Positions 26,510-35,204 are shown, counted from the stretch's first letter. The stretch: 44,841 nucleotides of DNA from Bacillota bacterium (GCA_022790955.1 JAAVYD010000040.1:1-44841), one strand, 5' to 3'. Translations and numbers: made by a program. The notes: generated by a model from the letters alone, not told the origin.

Positions 26510-28528
26510 TTATTCTTTATACAAACAAACCGCGTTGCCCTTGGAGATTTTTTCTCCCGACTTAGGATACTGATCTATTACTTCAAATTCCGTTTCTCCC
26601 GCCGGACATGCGATAGCAAGCAAACCTGCTTCTGACAGCTGAGCCTGGGCTTGCGCGAAGGTTTTTCCTACAAGATCCGGCACAGTAGCCATATCCTTCT
26701 TAACCTGAATCTGTTCTTTATCTGTATACACCGGTTCTACCTTCATATATCTGAGGGTATCGTAAAGGATTGAACGAACGCCCGGACCTGCCGTCTGACT
26801 TCCGAAGTGAACGCCTTTAGGAGAATCGGCTATAACTATAACCGCAATCTGCGGATCATCCATAGGAGCCATTGCAAAGAACGATGAATATGTAAAGCCT
26901 GCATATTTTCCGTTCTCTACCTTATCTGCAGTTCCCGTTTTGCCTCCTACGCGGTATCCCGGCAGATATGCCGCCGATCCCGAGCCGTCGGTTACTACTC
27001 CTTCCATCATCTGGCATATTTCTTTCGCCGTCTGTTCTGAAACAACCTGTCTTTTTACAGTCGGTTCAAATTCTTCCACCGTGTTTCCGTTTGAATCAAC
27101 AAACGCTTTTACGAGCTTAGGCTGCATGAGCTTTCCTCCGCTTCCTGCGGTAGAAAGCGCGGTTATCATCTGGATAGGCGTGCAGGCTATACCCTGACCG
27201 TAAGACATGGTAGCAAGACCTACCGGACCTGCCGAATTTTTCGGCTGAAGTATAGACTTTGCCTCCCCCGGATAATCTATTTCGCTGGTTCCCATAAAGC
27301 CGTAAGAATCTAAATATTCATAAAATTTATTTATACCCAGCCTCTGGGAAAGAGTTACGAATACCGGATTGCAGGAATTAGCGACACCCTTTGCCAGCGT
27401 TTCTGTGCCATGAGGATTGTAGTATCTCCAACATTTAAGCGGCTGTCCCGCTACATTCAGAACACCTCTGCAAACAAAAGTGTCGTCAACACTAGTAACG
27501 CCTTCCTCAAGCGCCATCGCAGTAGTGAGCAGCTTAAAAGGCGATCCCGGTTCGTATACGTCGTTTACGAGAGGATTTCTCCACATATCGTTCCAGTATT
27601 CTACTTTTTCGCTGTCGGACATGCCCGCAACCTTTTCCTGCTCCGCTTCAAACAACGGAGTTCTCGGATCATTCAGATCGAAATCGGGATATACCGCCAT
27701 AGATAATATATAACCTGTTTTCGGATCCATAGTAATCGCCATTACTCTGTCCGATGCGGTGTCTGCATAAACCTGCTCCACAGCTTTTTCTGTATAATGC
27801 TGTATAACCTCATCTATGGTCAGTACTATTCCCATGCCATCCTCGGCGGGATAATATTTTTCTATACCGTTTGAAAGATTTCTGTTAGAAGCGTCCGTAC
27901 TCCTGATCCAGCGTCCTTCCGTGCCGTTAAGATACTGGTCGTAATAAAGCTCTATTCCGGACAATCCATTATTATCGTCGTTCGTACTTCCTATAACATG
28001 CGCCGCGAAAGCTCCCATAGGATAATAACGCTTAACCGCTTCTGCTATTTGTACTCCCGCCAGCTTGCTGTTTTTATTCGACAACTCCTGACGTATCATG
28101 TTTGTCTGTTCTTCGGTAGCATATTTTTCCAGTTTTACAAGAGAGGTTTTCTTAGTTATTGTTTCATAGATTTCTTCCTGGGTTTTATCAGGAAAAACAG
28201 TCGTTAAAAACGCCGCCATCTGTTCCGTAAAACCTTTGTGCTCCTTCTCAACACCTGATACTTCGCTTGGTCTTATCCATATTGTATACATAGATTGGTT
28301 GATTGCGAGCGCTTTCATGTTGGTGTCATAAATATTGCCTCTCTTAGCAGTAATCGGAACGTCCTTAGTCTGCTGCTCCAGCGCCATATTCGAATACTCA
28401 TCAGCTTTGACTATCTGTATCCAGCCTATTCGGATTACTATAAGTATAAACATTGCTAATACCAGTGAAAAGAAAACAACCAGCCTTTTTCTGCTTGTCA
28501 TTGAACTGACATTTTTTCGTTTAGACAT
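26510..28528 (-). CDS. Class B penicillin-binding protein with a C-terminal PASTA domain (PbpB/SpoVD type)
   Basis: A septal transpeptidase partner of FtsW, 672 residues. It has one N-terminal membrane anchor (about 14-36), a dimerisation domain (KRGNIYDTN near 62), and a transpeptidase domain with the catalytic S329-x-x-K332 (SPFK), S385-C-N387 and K530-T-G. One PASTA domain follows (about 612-672). The frame stays open upstream to 28693, but that part is the fold-back element; ATG 28528 has GGAG eight bases before it and gives the normal N-terminus. Only one such gene is present, so vegetative and sporulation types cannot be separated. Confidence 0.93.
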   Translation of the reverse strand: MSKRKNVSSMTSRKRLVVFFSLVLAMFILIVIRIGWIQIVKADEYSNMALEQQTKDVPITAKRGNIYDTNMKALAINQSMYTIWIRPSEVSGVEKEHKGFTEQMAAFLTTVFPDKTQEEIYETITKKTSLVKLEKYATEEQTNMIRQELSNKNSKLAGVQIAEAVKRYYPMGAFAAHVIGSTNDDNNGLSGIELYYDQYLNGTEGRWIRSTDASNRNLSNGIEKYYPAEDGMGIVLTIDEVIQHYTEKAVEQVYADTASDRVMAITMDPKTGYILSMAVYPDFDLNDPRTPLFEAEQEKVAGMSDSEKVEYWNDMWRNPLVNDVYEPGSPFKLLTTAMALEEGVTSVDDTFVCRGVLNVAGQPLKCWRYYNPHGTETLAKGVANSCNPVFVTLSQRLGINKFYEYLDSYGFMGTSEIDYPGEAKSILQPKNSAGPVGLATMSYGQGIACTPIQMITALSTAGSGGKLMQPKLVKAFVDSNGNTVEEFEPTVKRQVVSEQTAKEICQMMEGVVTDGSGSAAYLPGYRVGGKTGTADKVENGKYAGFTYSSFFAMAPMDDPQIAVIVIADSPKGVHFGSQTAGPGVRSILYDTLRYMKVEPVYTDKEQIQVKKDMATVPDLVGKTFAQAQAQLSEAGLLAIACPAGETEFEVIDQYPKSGEKISKGNAVCLYKE

Positions 28529-28546
28529 ATTATCGGCTCCTTTAAA

Positions 28547-28707
28547 TATACAGTCACCGCACTCAAAAATCGATAAAGCCCGGCGGTTAAAATGTGGTGG
28601 AATGCGTTGTAGTCCTTGACGGGCAAGCAGCCCGCCTGCGTCCTCCGCCTTGCCACACCGCATTTTCCTTGCTTCCTTTTTAACGATTCTCAAGTGCGGT
28701 GACTATA
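28547..28707 (+). mobile_element. Fold-back MITE-like element, long copy (161 bp)
   Basis: The terminal inverted repeats are about 24 bases: CAGTCACCGCACTCAAAAATC at the left (28551-28571) and a matching right end with CTCAAGTGCGGTGACTATA (28689-28707). Nested inverted repeats inside (AAAATGTGGTG against CACCGCATTTT) make the whole unit fold on itself. There is no coding capacity. It separates ftsL from pbp and lies in the pbp leader, 19 bases before its start codon. A shorter related copy is at 18779-18846. Confidence 0.82.
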
Positions 28708-28800
28708 AGACGCCTTCTATCACTTCCGAAAGACGCCTTAAATACATTGCTATATGTACTCTATGCCGCTTATATCTGTTTTATACGGGCAGGATCGTTT

Positions 28801-29301
28801 TTAAGCCTGAACTTTAAGCAGACGTTTCGCCGCTTCAGCAACCGTAGCATTTTTCTTTATTGTAATACCTTTCTGCGATTCAGATAAAACAGCGATATAG
28901 TTTTCTACCTCTCTGCTGCCGGTAAGATCCTCTACATACACATATTGTTCATTATCGGGATAGACCATAAACAGATCGTTTATAGCTCGATATTCCAAGT
29001 CTTCTAACTTATTATATCCATTAATTTCAGCCGTCAGATTATCTATATCGCCCGAAAGACTATTTATTTCTTGATTAAGAGTATAAACGGTATAATTTAT
29101 TTTAGACGCGCAAGCCTGAAAAAATATAGTTACTATGCAGCATATCCCTACAACAATAATAAACATTAGAATTGTAACTTTTTCCTTAGGCGTAGCCTTT
29201 ACCGATTTTGATTTTGAGTTTTTATATATTTCAGGAACCGGATCTACTTCCTGATTTGTATAGTTTTCCTGATATTTTTGCCATTCGTCGGCTGCAGCCA
29301 T
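28801..29301 (-). CDS. FtsL/DivIC-like septum formation protein
   Basis: A 166-residue bitopic protein. It has a cytoplasmic N-terminus of about 40 residues, one membrane segment (about 43-65, ending near FFQACASKI), and an extracytoplasmic coiled coil (about 70-105, LNQEINSLSGDIDNLTAEI). Its position between rsmH and pbp is the fixed place of ftsL in dcw clusters. Sequence conservation in this family is low, so the call rests on topology and position. Start ATG with GGAGGT upstream. Confidence 0.8.
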   Translation of the reverse strand: MAAADEWQKYQENYTNQEVDPVPEIYKNSKSKSVKATPKEKVTILMFIIVVGICCIVTIFFQACASKINYTVYTLNQEINSLSGDIDNLTAEINGYNKLEDLEYRAINDLFMVYPDNEQYVYVEDLTGSREVENYIAVLSESQKGITIKKNATVAEAAKRLLKVQA

Positions 29302-29382
29302 ATCATCGACCTCCTAACAACTCATTATATAAACCGGATCTGAATATAACTTTAAACAATAGAATGATATATTATATCAAAT

Positions 29383-30330
29383 TCATACCTGCTGAACATA
29401 CTTTTTTTCTATCACACGTAATTTTGCGCTGCGCGCTCTTGGATTATTTTCGAGTTCTGTCTCCGAAGGAACGACAGGTTTTTTCGTAATTCTGATCACA
29501 TCTGTTTTTTTTCCGCAGACACACGGCAGATTTTTAGGACAGGCGCAGGGATTAAGCCTTGCAGCAAACTTTTCCTTTACAATCCTGTCCTCTAATGAAT
29601 GAAACGTGATAATACAGAATCTGCCGCCTTCTGCAAGAACATCCATAAAATCCTGCGCAGCCTTTTCAACCTCTCCGAGTTCGTTATTGACTTCTATTCT
29701 TATAGCCTGAAAAGTTCTTTTCGCAGGATGCGGACCTTCGCGCCTTGCAGCCGCTGGAATCGCTGATTTTATTATATCCACCAATTCTCCCGTCGTTTCT
29801 ATCGGCTTATTTTTTCTTACGTTTACTATAAACTCACTTATGCGTGATGCCCATTTTTCCTCGCCATACTTTTTTATGATATCGCGCAAATCGTTCTTAC
29901 CGTATGTATTTACCACATCGTAAGCTGAAAACGAATCTTCGGCGTTCATGCGCATATCAAGAGGCGCGGATTTCATGTAAGAAAAACCTCTTTCTTCTGC
30001 ATCTAACTGGAACGATGATACTCCCAGATCTAACACCGCCCCGTCTATTTTTTTTATTTGATACCCCTGAAGTACCCCTTTAATGTTGGAATAATTATCG
30101 TGAACGAATATTTTTTTACAAGAAAATTCAGACAGATTTTTCTGCGCTGCAGCAAGAGCGTCTTTATCTCTGTCTATTCCTATAAGCGTGCCGCCTTTTC
30201 CCAGACGTTCGCAGATTCCTCTCGAATGACCCCCTCCTCCGAGAGTTCCGTCCACATAAATTCCATCCGGACGTATGTTCAGATTCTCGATCACTTCATT
30301 ATACAGAACTGGTACATGTAAAAATTCCAT
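29383..30330 (-). CDS. rsmH: 16S rRNA (cytosine-1402-N4)-methyltransferase RsmH (MraW)
   Basis: Methylates N4 of C1402 in 16S rRNA with SAM. The 315-residue protein shows the N-terminal [13 protein letters not shown], the SAM loop [10 protein letters not shown] near 27, [10 protein letters not shown] near 100, and the C-terminal [12 protein letters not shown] near 245. The start ATG follows the mraZ stop by one base, as usual for this pair. It is the second gene of the dcw cluster. Confidence 0.97.
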   Translation of the reverse strand: MEFLHVPVLYNEVIENLNIRPDGIYVDGTLGGGGHSRGICERLGKGGTLIGIDRDKDALAAAQKNLSEFSCKKIFVHDNYSNIKGVLQGYQIKKIDGAVLDLGVSSFQLDAEERGFSYMKSAPLDMRMNAEDSFSAYDVVNTYGKNDLRDIIKKYGEEKWASRISEFIVNVRKNKPIETTGELVDIIKSAIPAAARREGPHPAKRTFQAIRIEVNNELGEVEKAAQDFMDVLAEGGRFCIITFHSLEDRIVKEKFAARLNPCACPKNLPCVCGKKTDVIRITKKPVVPSETELENNPRARSAKLRVIEKKYVQQV

Positions 30331-30331
30331 A

Positions 30332-30763
30332 TTAAATACCCAAACTTTCCATTTTTTCTGCGATCAGTTCACTGTCTAATTCCGGACTCATATTGTAGCT
30401 TTCCCACTCGGCGCCGCTCCAGATTTCTATACGGTTATCTACGCCTATCGTAACTACTTCTCTGTCTATTTTAGCGTGATCTCTCAGTACCGAAGGGATA
30501 TTAAGCCTCCCCTGTTTATCTATATCGCATTCTACCGCGCTGGAAAAGAAATAACGTGTAAACGCACGTCCTTCTTTGCTGCTCACCGGCACGGCTTTCA
30601 GTTTGTCGCGGAAATTAAACCATTCTTTTTCAGGAAAAACGAAAAGGCAGTTATCAAGACCCTTTGTCAGCACAAAATTGCTGCCGAGTTCCTCGCGAAA
30701 CCGTGCAGGAATTATGATTCTCCCCTTTGAATCAATATTGTGATGATACGTGCCACTGAACAT
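30332..30763 (-). CDS. mraZ: Transcriptional regulator MraZ
   Basis: A 143-residue DNA-binding protein made of two AbrB-like swapped-hairpin domains, each with the D-x-x-G-R motif (DSKGR near 11-15 and DKQGR near 82-86). In studied bacteria it forms a ring and binds short direct repeats ahead of its own operon to control dcw expression. It is the first gene of the cluster. Start ATG with GGAG upstream. Its leader carries several AGTGG repeats that fit MraZ boxes (30773-30808). Confidence 0.97.
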   Translation of the reverse strand: MFSGTYHHNIDSKGRIIIPARFREELGSNFVLTKGLDNCLFVFPEKEWFNFRDKLKAVPVSSKEGRAFTRYFFSSAVECDIDKQGRLNIPSVLRDHAKIDREVVTIGVDNRIEIWSGAEWESYNMSPELDSELIAEKMESLGI

Positions 30764-30772
30764 ACCTTTTCT

Positions 30773-30808
30773 CCACTTCTACGACTTATGTCACCACTAT
30801 ACTCCACT
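30773..30808 (-). promoter_or_regulatory. Candidate MraZ-box array
   Basis: On the minus strand the core AGTGG occurs at 30804-30808, 30794-30798 and 30773-30777, with a degenerate AGTCG at 30782-30786. Perfect copies are 10 and 21 bases apart, one and two helical turns. They lie between the promoter and the mraZ start codon, which is where MraZ operators are found in other bacteria. Confidence 0.65.
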
Positions 30809-30843
30809 TTGCACCCCTTTTCAATTAACCCTTTTAAAAATAT

Positions 30844-30872
30844 GTTATAAAATACAATTTTTTTGCCATCAA
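30844..30872 (-). promoter_or_regulatory. Predicted promoter of the dcw cluster
   Basis: TTGATG (30867-30872) and TATAAC (30844-30849) on the minus strand are 17 bases apart, about 80 bases before mraZ. The -35 hexamer lies in a perfect hairpin (TTTTTGCCA/TGGCAAAAA, 30860-30868 with 30874-30882), which could be a further operator. There is no T-run after it on either strand. Confidence 0.6.
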
Positions 30873-30996
30873 TTGGCAAAAAGTCTAAATGTACTTTTTA
30901 TCGTACACAATATATTGTGGTTGATTTTGTTATATGCCTATATATATGCCATATATTTTGTATATATTCAATTCGACAAAATTCCCCCGAAAATTA

Positions 30997-31030
30997 CAAA
31001 AAAACAGACCGAAAGTTGCATTCCGGTCTG
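30997..31030 (-). terminator. Intrinsic terminator behind the ABC-2 transporter
   Basis: CAGACCG (31005-31011) and CGGTCTG (31024-31030) form a GC-rich stem. On the minus strand a run of seven T follows. It would end transcripts coming from the transporter genes, about 380 bases past the permease stop, and protects the dcw promoter from read-through. Confidence 0.85.
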
Positions 31031-31411
31031 CCTTTACGATATAAAAATACCGCATTTTATTTTCTTAGTATTCTATCTTTATTAATGCCTTATGCAAAAT
31101 TTCGGACAATAACAATACCGTTATTTTCTTTGAAAATGATGATTAAATATTCTAAGTAAATATCAGGAAGCATACCGGCTAACTTATTAATATTTTCATT
31201 ATATTTATACTGAAGCAATATTTTTATTTTACGTATCTGCACAAAATTTGTACTAAAACAATTTACAAAATTTATATATTCGCAGATCTCACAATCTAAA
31301 ATAAAACCGTTTAATTTTTATATCCAAAGACCAAATAAATATCGTTATTTTATAATAACATAATGCCAAAAATATAACACTGTTTTCAGCAAATAAAATT
31401 TTCTTAAATTA
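31031..31411 (-). other. AT-rich intergenic stretch with a start-less open frame
   Basis: On the minus strand the frame 31090-31317 is open for 75 codons and has some protein-like character (it contains NINKLAGMLPDIYLEYL and ends in VIVRNFA). It has no ATG near its beginning; a GTG and a late ATG are possible starts, but without good ribosome sites. It may be a gene relic or simply chance in AT-rich DNA. Nothing else was recognised here. Confidence 0.3.
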
Positions 31412-32992
31412 TTACATATAAAGTTTTGTATTCATCAATATACGATAAATAGCTGCAGAAACTACCAAAATTAAAACTAAAGATGCAGTCATAATAATTT
31501 CCGCATATTCTGAAAAATAAATACACAAATACATAGGCGTTATACTCGCTGCAAGTCCTGTTCCTACTGCTGCAACGACAGAAACAGAACCGCCCTTAAC
31601 CGCATAATACTCGCTTTTCCAATCATACTTAGGAAATTTAACGTTTAAAAACATACCGGCTACCGATATAAAAACTGCATAAGCAGCGGGTACCGCAAAC
31701 AATAAAGCCGTTTTTGCAAGTGTCAATGAAAAAGCTATTTTCAAAAATATGACGCTTATAAGAATTGCGGGCAGCGTCACAGTCATATTGACCGCTATTT
31801 TAGAATTCAGCACAGTAATCGGCTTTACCGGAGCAGCACACATTATCCATCTGTTTTTTCCTTCCAATGATAAAGATGCCGACGTAGTGCAGCAGAGAAC
31901 CGCCAATACCGACACAGCCAGAGGCAGCGCCTTTTCCAGTGCTTCTGATACGCCCATGCTTTCCATCGTTTCAAAAAGCAGTTCCGGTGTAAAAAATGCC
32001 GCCGCAAAAGATAATAAAATCATTAATACTATTGATATTAATGAATTAAGCGCATACACGGTACAGGTGAACAGCCTGCGTATTTCTTTTTTATAAAGCG
32101 CTGCAAACGGCGACGAGCTTTTTAATTTGCCAAACTGGAAATCTTTATCTGCATGATGTGAAAGAGCTCTGGTGTTAAGTCGCTTATAAAAATAAGAAAT
32201 TATTACCGCAAACGCTGATCCAACACCCAGATTCAACATTGCAAAATATAAGAAATTTAACCATTCTGAATCCATTAGCGTTAGAGATACCCAGGCAGCA
32301 GGAGGATAAAACTGACCTAAAAAATCAACTACAGATCGACCTATATCAACGATCTGAGCCTTATCTACCGCATCAATACGAGTAGAAGCAAATACAAACG
32401 CCAAAACTCCGGCAAAACTTAATATCAGCGCCGCCATATTGCTGTGTTTAACTCTTGAAGTTATCGAAACTATAAAAATATTCACAATAAGAGCCGCAGA
32501 CATTGGCAGAATCGGCGTCATCAAAAATGAGCCTATCAGCACCGTACAGCTTGCCGCAGACATACCTTCATAAATTCCATAAACGATAATCATAGGAAGT
32601 AAAATTATTATCCCTATTATTAAATTCATAAAATACAGCATCGTAAGCCTGCTTAAAACTACATCGCTGCTTTTTACCGGCAGCGATATTACTATATCAT
32701 AATCCTTCGATCCTATCAGCGTGCCTGTACTTTTTAAAAATGTTAATGTTAATACTATAAACGAATATATAACCGTCATAAAAGCGGGCAAAACCTCAGC
32801 AAGCCCTGCTTCTGCAAGAGTACTGCTCAGATTGACGCTGAAATAAACAAGAACACCCGCAATAATAAAAGTCGTAATAGCTATAAGCGCAAAACGTCTT
32901 TTCTCTTTCTTATCATTAGAATGAAGCAGACGATTGATACCAAACAAACCGTACATCTGCATCCTCAGCAAAATCTTATATTTTTCCATCAT
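31412..32992 (-). CDS. ABC-2 type transporter permease
   Basis: A polytopic membrane protein of 526 residues with roughly a dozen hydrophobic segments in two halves, one before and one after the cytoplasmic stretch near KDFQFGKLKSSSPFAALYKKEIRR. This is the layout of large ABC-2 exporters of the YtrF/Tcb type in Firmicutes. The substrate is unknown. The ATG at 32992 (a double ATG) overlaps the ATPase gene by 17 bases and has GGAGG nine bases upstream; longer in-frame starts lie deep in the ATPase gene. The two proteins should form one exporter. Confidence 0.85.
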   Translation of the reverse strand: MMEKYKILLRMQMYGLFGINRLLHSNDKKEKRRFALIAITTFIIAGVLVYFSVNLSSTLAEAGLAEVLPAFMTVIYSFIVLTLTFLKSTGTLIGSKDYDIVISLPVKSSDVVLSRLTMLYFMNLIIGIIILLPMIIVYGIYEGMSAASCTVLIGSFLMTPILPMSAALIVNIFIVSITSRVKHSNMAALILSFAGVLAFVFASTRIDAVDKAQIVDIGRSVVDFLGQFYPPAAWVSLTLMDSEWLNFLYFAMLNLGVGSAFAVIISYFYKRLNTRALSHHADKDFQFGKLKSSSPFAALYKKEIRRLFTCTVYALNSLISIVLMILLSFAAAFFTPELLFETMESMGVSEALEKALPLAVSVLAVLCCTTSASLSLEGKNRWIMCAAPVKPITVLNSKIAVNMTVTLPAILISVIFLKIAFSLTLAKTALLFAVPAAYAVFISVAGMFLNVKFPKYDWKSEYYAVKGGSVSVVAAVGTGLAASITPMYLCIYFSEYAEIIMTASLVLILVVSAAIYRILMNTKLYM

Positions 32993-33710
32993 TTTCAAAA
33001 ACCTCCATAAATATATCTTCAAGGCTGTGATCTCCGCGCACTTCTTCCATAGTTCCGCTTGCAATCATTTTTCCTTCTTTAATTATAGAAACCGTATCGC
33101 ATAATTTTTCCGCCACCTCTAAAACATGAGTAGAAAAAAATATCGCGCTCCCTTTTTCACACAGCTCTTTCATGATATTTTTCAGATGATACGACGCTTC
33201 CGGATCAAGACCCACAAAAGGTTCATCCAGTACCAACAACCTGGGATCATGTACTAAAGCCCCTATAATCGCCAGTTTCTGCTTCATTCCATGGGAATAT
33301 GAACTTATGAGATCTCCCAGACTGCTGCTTAACTTAAAAAGTTCAGTATATTTCTGTATCCTTTCCGTTCTATTTTTCCGCGAAACAGAAAACATATCGC
33401 ACATATAATTCAGATATTGTATTCCTGTTATATAATCATATAAATCTGGATTATCCGGAATATAAGCGGTAAGCGATTTGCATACCACAGGTTCTTTCTT
33501 CACAGAATGCCCATCAACTAAAATCTCCCCTTCTTCAAAATCCATAACGCCTACCACCGACCTGATCGTCGTAGTCTTTCCAGCTCCGTTATGCCCGATA
33601 AAAGCGTGAATTTCTCCCTCTTTAACAGTAAGACTTATGCCATCCACAGCCTTTTTACCTCCTGAATAAATCTTGGAGTAATCTCTGATCTCTAAAATGT
33701 TGTTATTCAT
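32976..33710 (-). CDS. ABC transporter ATP-binding protein
   Basis: The 244-residue ATPase of an ABC-2 exporter. Walker A is GHNGAGKT (39-46), the signature is YSHGMKQ (138-144) in place of the classic LSGGQ, Walker B is LLVLDEP (158-164), and the switch histidine is in FFSTHVLE. The ATG at 33710 follows GGGGGAGGG; an upstream in-frame codon would place the ribosome site inside the gene. A promoter and a 21-bp inverted repeat precede it. No regulator gene is adjacent. Confidence 0.92.
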   Translation of the reverse strand: MNNNILEIRDYSKIYSGGKKAVDGISLTVKEGEIHAFIGHNGAGKTTTIRSVVGVMDFEEGEILVDGHSVKKEPVVCKSLTAYIPDNPDLYDYITGIQYLNYMCDMFSVSRKNRTERIQKYTELFKLSSSLGDLISSYSHGMKQKLAIIGALVHDPRLLVLDEPFVGLDPEASYHLKNIMKELCEKGSAIFFSTHVLEVAEKLCDTVSIIKEGKMIASGTMEEVRGDHSLEDIFMEVFENDGKI

Positions 33711-33736
33711 AACTTGCCCTCCCCCTGAGATTAATA

Positions 33737-33757
33737 ATTGCAAAATATATTTGCAAT
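33737..33757. promoter_or_regulatory. Operator-like inverted repeat ahead of the ABC-2 exporter
   Basis: ATTGCAAA (33737-33744) and TTTGCAAT (33750-33757) form a perfect inverted repeat around five bases. It lies between the promoter and the ribosome site, where a bound repressor would block transcription. Similar exporters are often controlled by a GntR/YtrA-type repressor encoded next door, but none is seen here. Confidence 0.55.
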
Positions 33758-33798
33758 TTCAACTTTAGTATTTATGTTGATATTATTTTGATATCACT

Positions 33799-33827
33799 AT
33801 ATTATCATTTTGATTAAAGCAAGTCAA
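33799..33827 (-). promoter_or_regulatory. Predicted promoter of the ABC-2 exporter
   Basis: TTGACT (33822-33827) and TAATAT (33799-33804) on the minus strand are separated by 17 bases, about 90 bases before the ATPase start codon. Confidence 0.65.
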
Positions 33828-33886
33828 TAAAAAACCACTTGTTAAAAACAAGCAGTATAAAACCTGAATTTTATAATAGATAATAT

Positions 33887-34117
33887 TTGCTGACAACTTA
33901 TTTTCAAATAACAACTGCTGTTAAACATATAAATTCAGACAGTCACGTAACTGTTTTAATGAGAAAATTAAAGAAATCAGGGTTTCTAAGCACTGTTACA
34001 GGCGTATGTACTCCTGCCGAAGTCAACGCAATAAAAAAATTTCAGACTGCAAATAGTTTAATAAGCGACGGTATATTCGGAAGTAAGTCGTGGACAAGGT
34101 TAGTAGAATTACTTTAA
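33887..34117 (+). pseudogene. Endolysin remnant: peptidoglycan-binding domain only
   Basis: The open frame encodes about 76 residues ending in a PG_binding_1-type repeat (TPAEVNAIKKFQTANSL, then DGIFGSKSWTRL). Such domains form the C-terminus of phage endolysins and amidases. The catalytic part is missing, and the frame closes upstream at a TAA at 33881-33883. The first possible start is a TTG without a good ribosome site. A holin-like gene follows 12 bases later, so it is most likely the tail of a lysis-cassette endolysin in a decayed prophage. Confidence 0.75.
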
Positions 34118-34129
34118 GGGGGATTTTGT

Positions 34130-34381
34130 ATGTGTATTAATTGAAAGCTGAGATTTAAAAATAAAGCGACTTTTTCTGCATTGATATGGGTGATATTTTT
34201 AATAATGTATCAGATACTTTCAATATTAGGAATAACGACTCCTGTTTCCGAGGACAGCATTAGTGAAACGCCCACTCTTATCATTAATATATCCGCTGTT
34301 CTTGGCATCATAGTTGACCCAACTACTGCAAATATTAATGATAACGAAAGAGCTATGGGATACGAGGAACCGAAAAAATAA
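34130..34381 (+). pseudogene. Phi-LC3-family phage holin with a stop at codon 5
   Basis: The frame begins at the ATG at 34130 behind AAGGGGGA and reads M-C-I-N, then TGA (34142-34144), then KLRFKNKATFSALIW and on to VLGIIVDPTTANINDNERA and EEPKK. Family members start with a MKINWK-like stretch, so the TGA stands where tryptophan (TGG) is expected. The rest has two membrane segments and the family C-terminus, VDPTT plus a GY-EP end. One base change explains the break. TGA is used as a normal stop elsewhere in the window (murF), so recoding is unlikely. Confidence 0.8.
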
Positions 34382-35204
34382 TGATTACGATTTCATACGA
34401 TACATTTATGCTAATTTAGCAAACTATCTTATTCGTTACAAAAGATTTATAAAACCTGCTTTTGGAAGTATGTTTCTTTCAGATATAAGAAATCTGGATT
34501 GCCAAATGCTTATGAATACATTGCAAGGGTACAGCGGCGATTATATACGACAAATATATGATGATTTGAACCAGGCTTTTGAAACGGCGATATTAAATGA
34601 ACATATCGACAAAAATCCCATGAAAAGATGTGTTATTCCTAAAGGAGAAAACGGTACTCATCGCTGTATCACACCAGAGGAACGGAAATATATTTTAAAA
34701 GTCGACTCATATCACCAATTTGGCTTATACATGCTTTTGATGCTGTACTGCGGATTAAGACCAAGTGAAACATCGGCAGTGCAGGGGCATGATATTACAG
34801 GGCATATACTTCATATCAGAGGAACGAAAACAAAGTATGCAGACAGATATGTTCCGATTCCCAATGCGCTGATAAATGTACTGCCGCAGCTTTCAGATAA
34901 CGAGTATCTCTGCCCGTCAGCTACCGGTATAGCCCCTGCAAAGCGGGAGCACAGACAGAGAATGTGGCGCAGTTTCAAAAAAGAATTGGGTAAATATATA
35001 GAAGTAAAAAACGATTTGGTACCGTACTGCCTCAGGCACACATACTGCACTGATTTACAGGATGCCGGAGTTCCTATTAATGTCGCTAAAGATTTAATGG
35101 GGCATTCGAGTATTAATTTGACTTCTAAGATTTATACTCATATGACAGAAGAAACTTTTGAGAAAACAAAAATACAAATAGACGCGCATGTAAGCGTCAC
35201 ATAA
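34314..35204 (+). CDS. Tyrosine recombinase (phage integrase), probably N-terminally truncated
   Basis: The frame runs 296 residues, but the first 23 overlap the end of the holin gene in another frame, and recognisable integrase begins at about residue 25 with the core-binding domain (FGSMFLSDIRNLDC). The N-terminal arm-binding domain of phage integrases, which are usually 370-400 residues, is missing. Catalytic residues are R149 (CGLRPSE), R241 in YCLRHTYCT, H264 (LMGHSS) and the nucleophile Y274 (KIYTH). Y238 replaces the first His of HxxR, which is common in this subgroup. The start is unclear: TTG 34314 or ATG 34338. A deletion fused holin and integrase. Confidence 0.75.
   Translation: MTQLLQILMITKELWDTRNRKNNDYDFIRYIYANLANYLIRYKRFIKPAFGSMFLSDIRNLDCQMLMNTLQGYSGDYIRQIYDDLNQAFETAILNEHIDKNPMKRCVIPKGENGTHRCITPEERKYILKVDSYHQFGLYMLLMLYCGLRPSETSAVQGHDITGHILHIRGTKTKYADRYVPIPNALINVLPQLSDNEYLCPSATGIAPAKREHRQRMWRSFKKELGKYIEVKNDLVPYCLRHTYCTDLQDAGVPINVAKDLMGHSSINLTSKIYTHMTEETFEKTKIQIDAHVSVT

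Noticed and set aside
26510..28693. A longer PBP with an extra 55 N-terminal residues
   Set aside because: The additional codons lie in the fold-back element and its flank, have no ribosome site and are Arg/Cys rich; ATG 28528 has a good ribosome site and gives the normal family N-terminus.
30750..31085. Plus-strand open frame upstream of mraZ
   Set aside because: It covers the dcw promoter, MraZ boxes and a terminator in AT-rich DNA; the peptide is low-complexity and without a ribosome site.
33838..33852. Small hairpin CTTGTT/AACAAG read as an att site or terminator
   Set aside because: It is short, has no match to the tRNA-Glu 3' end, and no gene points into it on the minus strand.
34130..34381. 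TGA read as tryptophan (alternative code)
   Set aside because: TGA ends several core genes here (murF, the DUF4080 gene), and tryptophan is encoded by TGG throughout.
31412..35204. A bacteriocin export or phage defence system made of the ABC exporter and the adjacent phage genes
   Set aside because: No precursor peptide, immunity or defence domain was found; the phage genes are on the opposite strand and decayed.
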